This document shows positions 24,701 to 32,029 of a stretch of 55,658 nucleotides of DNA, one piece after another. How positions within the stretch are numbered: position 1 is the stretch's first letter; every line of letters starts with the position of its first letter. Location: contig NZ_WVZN01000040.1 of the NCBI RefSeq assembly GCF_011772445.1, forward strand, positions 1 to 55,658. The letters are read 5' to 3'. A program made the position numbers and the translations under genes. The notes beneath the pieces were generated by a model. The model made no database searches and was not told the origin of the DNA. It saw only the letters and a program-made list of their open reading frames with translations. Source of the DNA: Hydrogenophaga sp. (GTDB lineage Bacteria; Pseudomonadota; Gammaproteobacteria; Burkholderiales; Burkholderiaceae_C).

Positions 24701-24936
24701 TAGAGCATGCCTTCCACGCCGTTGATGGATTCCTCCAGCGGCGTGGCCACCGTTTCGGCGATGACCTTGGGGTTGGCCCCCGGGTACTGGGCGCGCACCA
24801 CCACGGAAGGCGGCACCACCTCGGGGTACTCGGAGATGGGCAGGCCGCGCAGGGCGACCAGGCCGGCGATCAGGATCAGCAGCGAGAGCACGCCCGCGAA
24901 GATCGGCCGGTCGATGAAGAATTTGGAGAGGTTCAT
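21712..24936 (-). CDS. RND multidrug efflux permease (HAE1, MexF-like)
   Basis: A 1074-residue inner-membrane proton/drug antiporter with 12 helices and two large periplasmic loops. It starts MNLSKFFIDRPIFAGVLS, as HAE1 pumps do. TM4 carries the proton-relay Asp pair in GIVVDDAIVVVENVERN, and the second repeat shows the matching Lys in GLSAKNAILIVEFA. Signature GGDYAMRVWLDP lies in the porter domain. The set of MFP, RND and outer-membrane lipoprotein next to a LysR gene resembles MexEF-OprN under MexT. Confidence 0.95.
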   Translation of the reverse strand: MNLSKFFIDRPIFAGVLSLLILIAGLVALRGLPISEYPEVVPPSVVVRAQYPGANPKVIAETVATPLEESINGVEGMLYMGSQATTDGVMTLTVTFKLGTDPDKAQQLVQNRVSQAEPRLPEEVRRLGVTTVKSSPDITMVVHLVSPNDRYDINYLRNYAVLNVKDRLARIEGVGQVQIFGGGDYAMRVWLDPQKVAQRGLSAGDVVAAIRGQNVQAAAGVVGASPGLPGVDLQLSVNAQGRLQTEEEFGDIIIKSSADGAVTRLRDVARLEMGAADYSLRSLLNNQPAVGMGVFQAPGSNALEISAQVRATMAELQQHMPEGVEYRIAYDPTQFVRASIDSVITTLLEAIALVVLVVILFLQTWRASIIPLLAVPVSVVGTFAVLHLLGFSINALSLFGLVLAIGIVVDDAIVVVENVERNIEAGLSPREATYRAMREVSGPIIAIALVLVAVFVPLAFISGLTGQFYKQFAVTIAISTVISAINSLTLSPALAALLLKGHHEPKDALTRGMDRVFGGFFRAFNRVFHRGSEAYSGGVRRVVGRKALMMAMYLALAALTVGLFKAVPSGFVPAQDKQYLIGFAQLPDGATLDRTDEVIQRMGEITKQNPNVEDAIAFPGLSINGFTNSSNAGIVFATLKPFAERRNADQSGAAVAGQLNQAYGEIQDAFVVMFPPPPVAGLGTTGGFKLQLEDKASLGYEAMDAAVKAFMAKAYQTPELAGMFTSWQVNVPQLYADIDRTKARQLGVPVTEIFDTMQIYLGSLYVNDFNRFGRTYSVRAQADAPYRARAEDIGLLKVRSASGEMIPLSALMKVDSTFGPERAMRYNGYLTADINGGPAPGFSSGQAQDAIERIAAETLPAGIGYEWTELTYQEILAGNSALWVFPLAILLVFLVLAAQYESLTLPLSIILIVPMGLLAAMTGVWLDGGDNNVFTQIGLIVLVGLSAKNAILIVEFARELEFAGRTPIQAAIEASRLRLRPILMTSLAFVMGVLPLVLATGAGAEMRSAMGVAVFAGMIGVTAFGLFLTPVFYVLLRQLTGNRPLRQHGETPHFEGFASGGADVRPLPAAPLTH

Positions 24937-24960
24937 GTTGTTCTCTTCACTCGGGGCGCA

Positions 24961-26202
24961 TCACGGCTTGTTGGCCGCGAGCGTCTGTGCGTCGCTGGTG
25001 GCGCGCGCGGTTTTCATGTCCACGGGCTGCGGCTGCACCACCGCACCGGGGCGCACACGCTGCAGGCCGTTGACGACGATGCGCTCGCCCGGGTTCAGGC
25101 CGCTGCGCACGCTGCGCAGGCCGTCCACCGGGGCGCCCAGCGTCACCTCGCGGTACTCGGCCGTGTTGTTCTCGCCCACCACCAGCACGAACTTCTTGTC
25201 CTGGTCGGTGCCGATGGCGCGCTCGCTCACCAGGAGCTGGCGCTCATGCTTCGGCTGTGCCATGCGGATGCGCGCGAACTGGCCGGGCATCAGGCTGCCG
25301 TCCTTGTTGTCGAAGACGGCGCGCACGCGCACGGTGCCGCTGCGCGCGTCGACCTGGTTGTCGATGAGCTGCAGGCGCCCGGTAAAAGGCGTGTCATTGC
25401 TGCCGGCCGTGCCCATCTGCACGGCGATGCGCTCGATGGCCTGGCGTGCGCTGGTGCCGCCCTGGCTCAGCCCCTCGAGCGCGCGCGCCACGGTTTGTTC
25501 GTCGGCGTCGAAGCTGGCGTAGATGGGACTCACCGACACCAGCGTGGTGAGCACCGGCGCGCCCGGGCCGGCGGCGACCAGGTTGCCCACCGTCACGTCC
25601 ACCTTGCCGATGCGGCCCGCCACCGGCGCGCGCACCTGCGTGTAGCCCAGGCTCAGGCGCGCGGTCTGCACCTGCGCCTGCGCGGCCAGCAGGTTGGCCT
25701 CGGCCTCGCGCAGCGCGTTCTGGCGGTCGTCCAGCTCGCGCTGGGCGATGGCCTTGTCTTCCCACAGGCGCTGCGAGCGCGCGAATTCGCCCTTGGCGTG
25801 GCTCAGGCGGGCCTGCGCGGCGCTGGCCTGGGCCTCGGCGCGCGCCACCTCGGCGGCGTAGGGCGCGGGGTCGATGGTGACGAGCAGGTCGCCCTTCTTC
25901 ACCAGCGCGCCTTCGCGGAAGTGCGTGGCCAGCACGGCACCGGCCACGCGCGAGCGGATGTCCACGCGCTCCACCGCTTCCAGGCGGCCGGAGAACTCGT
26001 CCCAGGTGGTCGCGTCGCTTTCAGCGACGGTGGCGACCGATACCGGCATGGGCGGCGGCGCCGCTGCGTCGGTGGGCGCGCTGGCCTGGGCGGTCATCGC
26101 CTGCTGGGCGATCACGAACACGGCGGCGGAAATGGCGGCCAGCACGGCGGTGGGCACCAGGATGCGGCCGAGGGCGGTGGGCTTGGCGGACGGGCGGGAC
26201 AT
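24961..26202 (-). CDS. RND efflux periplasmic adaptor (MexE-like)
   Basis: A 413-residue membrane fusion protein. One N-terminal helix (ILVPTAVLAAISAAVFVIA) is followed by barrel-sandwich halves (RSRVAGAVLATHFREGALVKKGDLLVTIDP and YTQVRAPVAGRIGKVDVTVGNLV) flanking a coiled-coil hairpin, then beta-barrel and membrane-proximal domains. It links the pump and the outer-membrane duct. The ATG MSRPSAKP at 26202 is preferred over one 11 codons upstream because a GGATCA stretch precedes it and the length fits. No N-terminal lipobox is visible. Confidence 0.92.
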   Translation of the reverse strand: MSRPSAKPTALGRILVPTAVLAAISAAVFVIAQQAMTAQASAPTDAAAPPPMPVSVATVAESDATTWDEFSGRLEAVERVDIRSRVAGAVLATHFREGALVKKGDLLVTIDPAPYAAEVARAEAQASAAQARLSHAKGEFARSQRLWEDKAIAQRELDDRQNALREAEANLLAAQAQVQTARLSLGYTQVRAPVAGRIGKVDVTVGNLVAAGPGAPVLTTLVSVSPIYASFDADEQTVARALEGLSQGGTSARQAIERIAVQMGTAGSNDTPFTGRLQLIDNQVDARSGTVRVRAVFDNKDGSLMPGQFARIRMAQPKHERQLLVSERAIGTDQDKKFVLVVGENNTAEYREVTLGAPVDGLRSVRSGLNPGERIVVNGLQRVRPGAVVQPQPVDMKTARATSDAQTLAANKP

Positions 26203-26295
26203 GGTCTGATCCTTTTTGAGGGTGAGCAAAGCCATCCCCGGCGGGTGGCCGGGGATGACATCGGGAGAAAAGGGGAAAGGGGAGCGGCTCGTCCG

Positions 26296-27123
26296 TCAGG
26301 ACGGTGGCGGCGGCGTCGCGGCCTGGAAGAAGGCGCGCAGGCGTTCCCGCGCCTCGTTGGCACAGGGACATTCGCCGGTCAGCGGCTCGGCCAGCGACTC
26401 GGGCCAGCCCGTGTCGGCGCCCAGCACGTGGGCCTGCACCTGGATGCCGGCGCCGCGCAGGCGCTCGGCATAGGCCAGGGCCTCGTCGCGCATGGGGTCG
26501 TCGGCGCCGGTGAGCACCAGCGCAGGCGGCAGGCCCGCCAGGCGCTGGGCCAGGCCCGGCACGGCGTAGGGGTGTTCGGCGTCCATGGGACCGCGCAGGT
26601 ACTGCTTCCAGCCGTCGGCGTACTTGCACTCCACGCAGTCGCCCAGGCTCTGGCGCAGCGAGGCGGTGGCGTTGCACGGGTCCAGCATGGGCGCGACCAT
26701 GATCTGGCCGGCCAGCGGCGGGTGGGCGCGGTCGCGCACCATCAGCGCCATGGCGGCCGCGAGGTTGCCGCCGGCTTCCTCACCCGCCACGAACAGCGGC
26801 GCGTCCTTGCCGGCCAGTTTCGACCGCTGCTTGTACAGCCACTCCAGCGCGGCGTAGCCGGCTTCCAGGGCTTCGGGGAAACGGTGCTCCGGTGCCAGGG
26901 GGTAAGCCAGCGAAGCCACCACCGCGCCGGAGCCGGCCAGCAGCTCGGCCAGGCAGGCGCCGCTGTCCAGGTCGCCCGAGACGAAGGCGCCGCCATGGAA
27001 GTGCAGCACCAGCGGCAGCGCACCGCCGCGCGGCTTGCGGCCCAGCACCCGCAGCGTGAGCGCGGCCTGGCCCGGCACCGACAGCGTCTGCACCGGCAGG
27101 GGGAAGGTGGCAGTTGAATCCAT
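26296..27123 (-). CDS. Alpha/beta hydrolase lacking the catalytic serine
   Basis: A 275-residue protein of the hormone-sensitive-lipase (HSL/bHSL) fold. The oxyanion motif HGG (43-45 in HFHGGAFVSG) and the acid-region DDPMRDEAL are present. The nucleophile elbow, normally GDSAGG, reads G114-E-E-A-G-G, so Glu116 replaces the serine, and the usual C-terminal HGF is replaced by GADTGWP. It is therefore likely a pseudo-enzyme. It is the first gene of the RND efflux operon, 93 bp before the adaptor gene, and divergent from the LysR gene, suggesting a binding or regulatory role. Confidence 0.82.
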   Translation of the reverse strand: MDSTATFPLPVQTLSVPGQAALTLRVLGRKPRGGALPLVLHFHGGAFVSGDLDSGACLAELLAGSGAVVASLAYPLAPEHRFPEALEAGYAALEWLYKQRSKLAGKDAPLFVAGEEAGGNLAAAMALMVRDRAHPPLAGQIMVAPMLDPCNATASLRQSLGDCVECKYADGWKQYLRGPMDAEHPYAVPGLAQRLAGLPPALVLTGADDPMRDEALAYAERLRGAGIQVQAHVLGADTGWPESLAEPLTGECPCANEARERLRAFFQAATPPPPS

Positions 27124-27152
27124 GTCGGCGACTATAGGCACATCGATCGTGC

Positions 27153-27186
27153 GGAAAAAGCGGTCTGCACACACCGCTCTGTTTCC
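27153..27186. promoter_or_regulatory. Inverted repeat between efflux operon and LysR
   Basis: AGCGGT-n8-ACCGCT (27159-27178) lies inside a longer imperfect repeat whose outer arms read CGGAAA (27153) and TTTCCG (to 27186). It is placed midway between the divergent hydrolase and LysR starts, where the operon's LysR regulator would bind. Confidence 0.5.
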
Positions 27187-27245
27187 GGCGCGTGAACAAT
27201 CGCGCCGCAACAATCGCTGCACACGACAAGACAGGAGTTGAGGGA

Positions 27246-28157
27246 ATGGACCAGTTGCAATCGATACGCGTGTTCGCCCGCGTGGTGGAGGCGGGCACCT
27301 TCACCAAGGCGGCCGAATCGCTGGATCTGCCCAAGGGCACGGTGACCAAGCTGGTGCAGCACCTCGAATCGCGCCTGAAGGTCAAGCTGCTCAACCGCAC
27401 CACGCGGCGCGTGACGGTCACGCCCGACGGCGCCGCCTATTACGAGCGAACCGCGCGCCTGCTCAACGACCTGGACGACGTCGAGGCCAGCATGACCAAC
27501 GCCCAGGCCAAGCCCAGCGGGCGGCTGCGCGTGGACGTGGGCACCTCGGTGGCGCAGTACATCATCATTCCCGCGCTGGCGGACTTCTACCGCCGCTACC
27601 CCGACATCCAGCTCGACCTCGGCGTCACCGACCGCCCGGTGGACCTGATCACCGACAACGTGGACTGCGTGATCCGCGGCGGCGAGTTGCAGGAGCAGTC
27701 GCTGGTGGCGCGGCGCATCGCCAACCTGCCGCTGGTGACGGTGGCCTCACCGGCCTACCTGAAGGCGCACGGCACGCCCACGCACCCCGAGCAGCTGGAG
27801 ACCGAGCACACGATGATCAATTACTTCTCCACGCGCACGGGGCGCATGTACCCGAACGAATTCCACAAGGACGGGCAGAAGCTGGAGATCTCGGGCCGCT
27901 ACAAGCTCTCGGTGAACGAGAGCAACGCCATGACGGCCGCGCTGCTGGCCGGCCTGGGCGTGGCGCAAACGGGCAGCTTCGTGGCCATGCCGCTGATCGA
28001 GCGCGGCGAGCTGGTGCAGGTGCTGCCCGAGTGGGGCTGCGAGACGATCCCGGTCTACGTGGTGTACCCGCCCAACCGGCACCTGAGCGCCAAGGTGCGG
28101 GCGTTTGTGGAGTGGGCGGCGGAGCTGTTCGCGAAGCAGCCGCACATGGGGCGGTGA
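27246..28157 (+). CDS. LysR regulator of the RND efflux operon
   Basis: A 303-residue LysR protein with HTH at residues 1-59 (RVVEAGTFTKAAESLDLPKGTVTKLVQHLE) and the effector domain beginning GRLRVDVGTSVAQYIIIPAL. It belongs to the large group with the DCVIRGGELQEQSLVARRI signature (AaeR/DsdC-like naming varies). The ATG at 27246 follows GGGA. It is divergent from the hydrolase-MFP-RND-OMF operon, the standard arrangement for an efflux activator such as MexT. The inducer is unknown. Confidence 0.9.
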   Translation: MDQLQSIRVFARVVEAGTFTKAAESLDLPKGTVTKLVQHLESRLKVKLLNRTTRRVTVTPDGAAYYERTARLLNDLDDVEASMTNAQAKPSGRLRVDVGTSVAQYIIIPALADFYRRYPDIQLDLGVTDRPVDLITDNVDCVIRGGELQEQSLVARRIANLPLVTVASPAYLKAHGTPTHPEQLETEHTMINYFSTRTGRMYPNEFHKDGQKLEISGRYKLSVNESNAMTAALLAGLGVAQTGSFVAMPLIERGELVQVLPEWGCETIPVYVVYPPNRHLSAKVRAFVEWAAELFAKQPHMGR

Positions 28158-28216
28158 GCACGACGGAGATCTGCCATGCTCCATGCACCTGCCTTGCACA
28201 ACCGGGGAGCCACACA

Positions 28217-28669
28217 GTGAGCCCAGCCGAACTCGAGCGCTACCTTCATGGACACATCCCCCTGTCTGCGGCCATGCAGGTTCGGGTGGAAGCGGCCAGC
28301 ACGGACCATGTTGTCCTGGGCGCGCCCTTGGCCCCGAACATCAACCACAGGGAAACGGTGTTCGGTGGCAGCGCCTCGGCGCTGGCCATCCTGTCGGCCT
28401 GGTCGCTGCTGCACCTCAAGCTGACCTCCGCCGGCCATGCGACGCGCCTGGTCATCCAGCGCAACACCATGCACTACGAACAGGCCATCAGCGGCGACTT
28501 CACGGCGCGCGCCGAGTCGCCATCCGCCGAGCAGTGGGACCTGTTCACCCGAACGCTGGTGCGAAGGGGCCGCGCCAGGATCACCATCGCCTCCACCCTG
28601 CGCTTCGAAGGCCGGGCCGTGGGGCACTTCGAGGGGGAGTTCGTCGCACTGGGCGCGCAGGGCGCCTGA
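28217..28669 (+). CDS. YiiD C-terminal-type thioesterase (hot-dog fold)
   Basis: A 150-residue protein resembling the YiiD C-terminal domain, a hot-dog thioesterase-like fold: PLAPNINHRETVFGGSASALAILSAWSLLH with the hot-dog helix, then the strand set DFTARAESPSAEQWD, and RARITIASTLRFEGRAVGHFEGEFVAL. A start at GTG 28217 is chosen because GGGGAG lies eight bases upstream. It should act on an acyl-CoA or acyl-carrier substrate, unidentified. It stands alone, downstream of the LysR gene, and converges with the isomerase gene. Confidence 0.78.
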   Translation: MSPAELERYLHGHIPLSAAMQVRVEAASTDHVVLGAPLAPNINHRETVFGGSASALAILSAWSLLHLKLTSAGHATRLVIQRNTMHYEQAISGDFTARAESPSAEQWDLFTRTLVRRGRARITIASTLRFEGRAVGHFEGEFVALGAQGA

Positions 28670-28696
28670 GCGGGCCCTTTGCCAGCAACGCGTCGC

Positions 28697-29575
28697 TCAC
28701 ACCGCGCTGCGGTGCCGCTCGATGCAGGTCCTCAGCACCTCGTCGTGCTCCCGCTGCCACCAGTTGCCGGTCGAGAAAATCTCGACCTCGCTGAACCCCG
28801 CGAAGCCCTGGGCTTCCACCCAGCCGCGGATGCGCGGGATGTCGATCACGCCGTCGCCCATCATCCCGCGGTCGTTGAGCAGGTCGGTGGTGGGCGTGAG
28901 CCAGTCGCAGACGTGGAAGGCCAGCAGGCGCTCGCGGCCGGCGCGTTCGATTTGCGCCTGCAGTTTCGGGTCCCACCACACGTGGTACACGTCCACCGCC
29001 ACGCCCAGCGCGCCGCTCTTCGACGGGTCGAGCGCGTCGCACACGTCCAGCGCCTGTTCCATGGTGTTGATGCAGGCGCGGTCGGCCGCGTACATGGGGT
29101 GCAGGGGCTCGATGGCGAGCGGCATGCCGCTCTTTTTCGCGTACTCGAGCAGTTCGGCGATGCCCTCGCTCACCTGTTGCCGCGAGCGCGCGATGTCCTT
29201 GTGCGCGGCCTTGCCCGCCAGCGCGCCGGGCAGCGCGCCCACCACCAGGACCAGGCAGGGCGCGCCGAGTTCGCAGGCCTCGTCCACGGCGCGGCGGTTG
29301 TCGTCGCGCGCGGCGGCCAGACCGGCGGCGTCCACCGCCGGGAACATGCCGCCCCGGCAATAGCCCGAGAGCTTCAGGCCCAGGGCCTTCACCTGCGCGG
29401 AGATGGTCTTCAGGCCGGCGGCGGCGACCTGGTCGCGCCAGGGCGAGATGGCGGGGATGCCGTGGCGCGCCACGGCGTCCAGGATCTGCGGCAGCGGCAG
29501 GTCCTGGCCCCGGCTCTTGCGCACCGTGGCGGTGTTGATGGACAGCCAGCGGTGGTCGGATGAGAAGTCGCGCAT
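28697..29575 (-). CDS. Sugar phosphate isomerase/epimerase family protein (operon 2)
   Basis: A 292-residue TIM-barrel protein of the xylose-isomerase-like AP-endonuclease-2 family. The metal ligands can be placed: Glu in LAIEPLHP, Asp/His in VDVYHVWWD, His in FHVCDW and Glu in EVEIFS. These enzymes isomerise or epimerise sugars, keto-sugars or inositols. It is the last gene of the operon Bug - Gfo/Idh/MocA - DUF993 - isomerase, 52 bp after DUF993, with a repeat hairpin between them. Its exact substrate is not evident. Confidence 0.85.
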   Translation of the reverse strand: MRDFSSDHRWLSINTATVRKSRGQDLPLPQILDAVARHGIPAISPWRDQVAAAGLKTISAQVKALGLKLSGYCRGGMFPAVDAAGLAAARDDNRRAVDEACELGAPCLVLVVGALPGALAGKAAHKDIARSRQQVSEGIAELLEYAKKSGMPLAIEPLHPMYAADRACINTMEQALDVCDALDPSKSGALGVAVDVYHVWWDPKLQAQIERAGRERLLAFHVCDWLTPTTDLLNDRGMMGDGVIDIPRIRGWVEAQGFAGFSEVEIFSTGNWWQREHDEVLRTCIERHRSAV

Positions 29576-29600
29576 GGGAAGGCCGGGGTGGTGATGGAGA

Positions 29601-29627
29601 GGGCTTCGACAGGCTCAGCCCGAACGG
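29601..29627. repeat. Dispersed intergenic repeat with hairpin
   Basis: The stretch GGGCTTCGACAGGCTCAGCC continuing with CGAACGG matches a short intergenic element (TTCGACAGGCTCAGCCCGAAC type) recalled as scattered through many Burkholderiales and other GC-rich genomes. GGGCT and AGCCC can pair around an 11-nt loop. It sits between two genes of an operon, abutting the DUF993 stop, so it may attenuate transcription or stabilise mRNA. Only one copy is seen in the window. Confidence 0.6.
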
Positions 29628-30815
29628 TCAGTGGTCGATGCCGTGCAGGGCCAGCAGCGTCTTCATGCGGCGCACCGCCAGCTCGGGTTGCTCGAGCAGG
29701 TTGGCCGCGTCGGCCAGGCGGAACAATTCGGCCAGGTGCGGCAGCGAGCGCGTGCTCTGCTGGCCGCCCACCATGGTGAAGTGCTGTTGGTGGCCGTTGA
29801 GCCAGGCCATGAAGACCACACCCGTCTTGTAGAAGCGGGTGGGCGCCGCGAAGATGTGGCGCGACAGCGGCACCGTGGGGCCGAGGATGTCGTGGAACCG
29901 CGCGGTGTTGCCCTGCGCCAGTTCACCGAGCGCGGCGGCGGCGGCGGGCGCGATGGCGTCGAAGATCCCCAGCAGCGCATCGCTCTGGCCGTGCGTCTTC
30001 TCGCTGCCGAAGCCGTCGCCCGCGATGAGTTCGGCGTAGTTGAAGTCGTCGCCGGTGTACATGCGCACCCCCGCCGGCAGGCGCCGGCGCATGGCGATTT
30101 CCTTGTCCTTGTCGAGCAGGGAGATCTTGATGCCGTCCACCTGGCTGGCGTGCGCGGCGATGATGCCGAGCGCCGTGTCCATCGCGGCGTCCAGGTCCTT
30201 CGTGCCCCAGTAGCCCGCGAGCGCGGGGTCGAACATGTCGCCCAGCCAATGCAGCACCACGGGCTGCTTCGCCTGGCTCAGCACACGGTCGTAGACGCGC
30301 TCGTAGTCGGCCGGGCCCTTGGCCACGCGCGCCAGCGCACGGCTGGCCATCACGATCAGCTTGCCGCCAAGTTTCTCGATCGCGGCCATCTGTTCCTCGT
30401 AGCCCGCGATCACCTCGTCGACCGTCTTCACGTTCTCCAGCACCAGGTGGTCGGTGCCGCAGCCGCTGGCCACCAGCGCGCCGGGGTGGTCCTTCGCGGC
30501 GTCGAGCGAGCGGCGGATGAGCTCCAGCGAGGTCGGCCAGTCCAGGCCCATGCCGCGCTGCGCGGTGTCCATGGCCTCGGCCACGCCCAGACCGAGCGAC
30601 CACAGGCGTTGCCGGTAGGCGATGGTGCTGTCCCAGTCGATGGCGCATTGCAGCCAGGGGTCGATGGCCGCGAGCGGATCGGCCACCACGTGCGCGGCGG
30701 AGTAGGCGATGCGGTTGAACTTGACGCCCGGCGCGGGCTTCACCGGTGCGCTGCCGCGCAGGGTGTAGGCCGCGAGCGCGCCCGAGGCGGTGGGCAGTTG
30801 CAGAGAGAGCGCCAT
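29628..30815 (-). CDS. DUF993 dihydrodipicolinate-synthase-like protein
   Basis: A 395-residue DUF993 protein, an (beta/alpha)8 relative of the DapA aldolase/lyase superfamily. Stretches such as GCGTDHL, GGKLIVMASRALARVAKGPADYERVY, HWLGDMFDP and DGIKISLLDKDKE, with a Lys in the sixth strand region, fit a Schiff-base lyase, though the catalytic Lys cannot be assigned with certainty. Found with Gfo/Idh/MocA and isomerase genes in sugar-acid or inositol-like catabolic clusters. Starts one base after the dehydrogenase stop. Confidence 0.82.
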   Translation of the reverse strand: MALSLQLPTASGALAAYTLRGSAPVKPAPGVKFNRIAYSAAHVVADPLAAIDPWLQCAIDWDSTIAYRQRLWSLGLGVAEAMDTAQRGMGLDWPTSLELIRRSLDAAKDHPGALVASGCGTDHLVLENVKTVDEVIAGYEEQMAAIEKLGGKLIVMASRALARVAKGPADYERVYDRVLSQAKQPVVLHWLGDMFDPALAGYWGTKDLDAAMDTALGIIAAHASQVDGIKISLLDKDKEIAMRRRLPAGVRMYTGDDFNYAELIAGDGFGSEKTHGQSDALLGIFDAIAPAAAAALGELAQGNTARFHDILGPTVPLSRHIFAAPTRFYKTGVVFMAWLNGHQQHFTMVGGQQSTRSLPHLAELFRLADAANLLEQPELAVRRMKTLLALHGIDH

Positions 30816-30816
30816 G

Positions 30817-31992
30817 TCACACCTTCAGGGGAGGCACGTCGATCCAGCGGCGCTCGTTCCAGCTCGCCAGGGCTGCCTCCACCAGTTGCACGCCCTTGGC
30901 GCCCTCGGGCAGCGTCCACTTGTACGGGGCGTCCTCCACGACGTGGCGGATGAAGTGCTCCCATTGGATCTTGAAGCCGTTGTCGTACACCTGCGTGTCC
31001 GGCACGTCCTGCCACTGCTCGCTGAAGTTCATGGTGTTCTTCACGTCCGGGTTCCACACCGGGCGCGGCGTGTTCACGCGGCTCTGCGCCTTGCAGCCGG
31101 TCAGCGTGGCGACGGCGGAGCCGTGCGTGCCGTCGACGTGGAAGGTCACCAGGTCGTCGCGGTTCACGCGCGTGGCCCAGCTCATGTTGAGCTGCGCGAT
31201 GACGGGTTCGCCGTTGTGGCCGGTGAGTTCGGCCGTGGCGTACGCGGCGTCGTCGGCCGTGCACTCGTAGGGCTGGCCGGCTTCGTCCCAGCGCCTGGGA
31301 ATGTGCGTGGTGCCGATGCACGACACCGATTTCACCTCGCCGAACAGGTTGTCAAGCACGTAGCGCCAGTGGCACATCATGTCGAGGATGATCCCGCCGC
31401 CGTCTTCCTTGCGGTAGTTCCAGCTCGGGCGCTGGGCGGGCTGCAGGTCGCCCTCGAACACCCAGTAGCCGAACTCCACGCGCACGCTGAGCATGCGGCC
31501 GAAGAAGCCGGCGCGGCGCAGCATGTCGAGCTTGCGCAGGCCGGGCAGGAAGAGCTTGTCCTGCACCGCGCCGTGCTTGAGGCCCTGCTTCTGCGTGGCC
31601 TCCTGCGCCAGGCGCGCGATCTCCACCGCTTCGTTGAGGTTGGTGGCGATGGGCTTCTCGCAGTACACGTGCTTGCCCGCGCGGATGGCCTTGGCCAGCA
31701 GGGTGGGGCGCATCTGCGTGGTGCCGGCGTCGAAGAACACCGTGTCGGCCGGGTTGGCCAGCGCGGCGTCGAGGTCGGTGCCCCAGCGTGAGATGCCGTG
31801 GGCCTTGGCCAGGGCCTCGATCTTCTCGGCGTTGCGGCCGATGAGGATGGGGTCGGGCATGACCCGGTCGCCGTTGCTCAGGGTCACGCCGCCTTGCGAG
31901 CGGATGGCGCAGATGGAGCGGATGAGGTGCTGGTTCATGCCCATGCGCCCGGTCACGCCGTGCATGATGAGGCCGAGTGTCTTGACTGCCAT
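30817..31992 (-). CDS. Gfo/Idh/MocA family oxidoreductase
   Basis: A 391-residue NAD(P)-dependent dehydrogenase. The N-terminal Rossmann fold begins LGLIMHGVTGRMG, and the characteristic EKP motif appears in GKHVYCEKPIATN. The C-terminal sheet domain has GGGIILDMMCHWRYVLDNLFG, with the His of the active-site DxxxH pattern. It would oxidise a sugar, inositol or sugar-acid hydroxyl. It stands between a Bug receptor gene and DUF993, one base from the latter, in one leftward operon. Confidence 0.9.
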   Translation of the reverse strand: MAVKTLGLIMHGVTGRMGMNQHLIRSICAIRSQGGVTLSNGDRVMPDPILIGRNAEKIEALAKAHGISRWGTDLDAALANPADTVFFDAGTTQMRPTLLAKAIRAGKHVYCEKPIATNLNEAVEIARLAQEATQKQGLKHGAVQDKLFLPGLRKLDMLRRAGFFGRMLSVRVEFGYWVFEGDLQPAQRPSWNYRKEDGGGIILDMMCHWRYVLDNLFGEVKSVSCIGTTHIPRRWDEAGQPYECTADDAAYATAELTGHNGEPVIAQLNMSWATRVNRDDLVTFHVDGTHGSAVATLTGCKAQSRVNTPRPVWNPDVKNTMNFSEQWQDVPDTQVYDNGFKIQWEHFIRHVVEDAPYKWTLPEGAKGVQLVEAALASWNERRWIDVPPLKV

Positions 31993-32029
31993 GTGAGCGT
32001 CCTTGTGCTGTCTGTCGTGCGGGGAAAAG

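Noticed and set aside
21691..27117. A plus-strand open frame of about 1800 codons opposite the RND efflux genes
   Set aside because: It is a shadow of the high-GC third-codon-position bias of the three real minus-strand genes; its residues are mostly His, Gln, Arg, Gly and Ala and match no domain.
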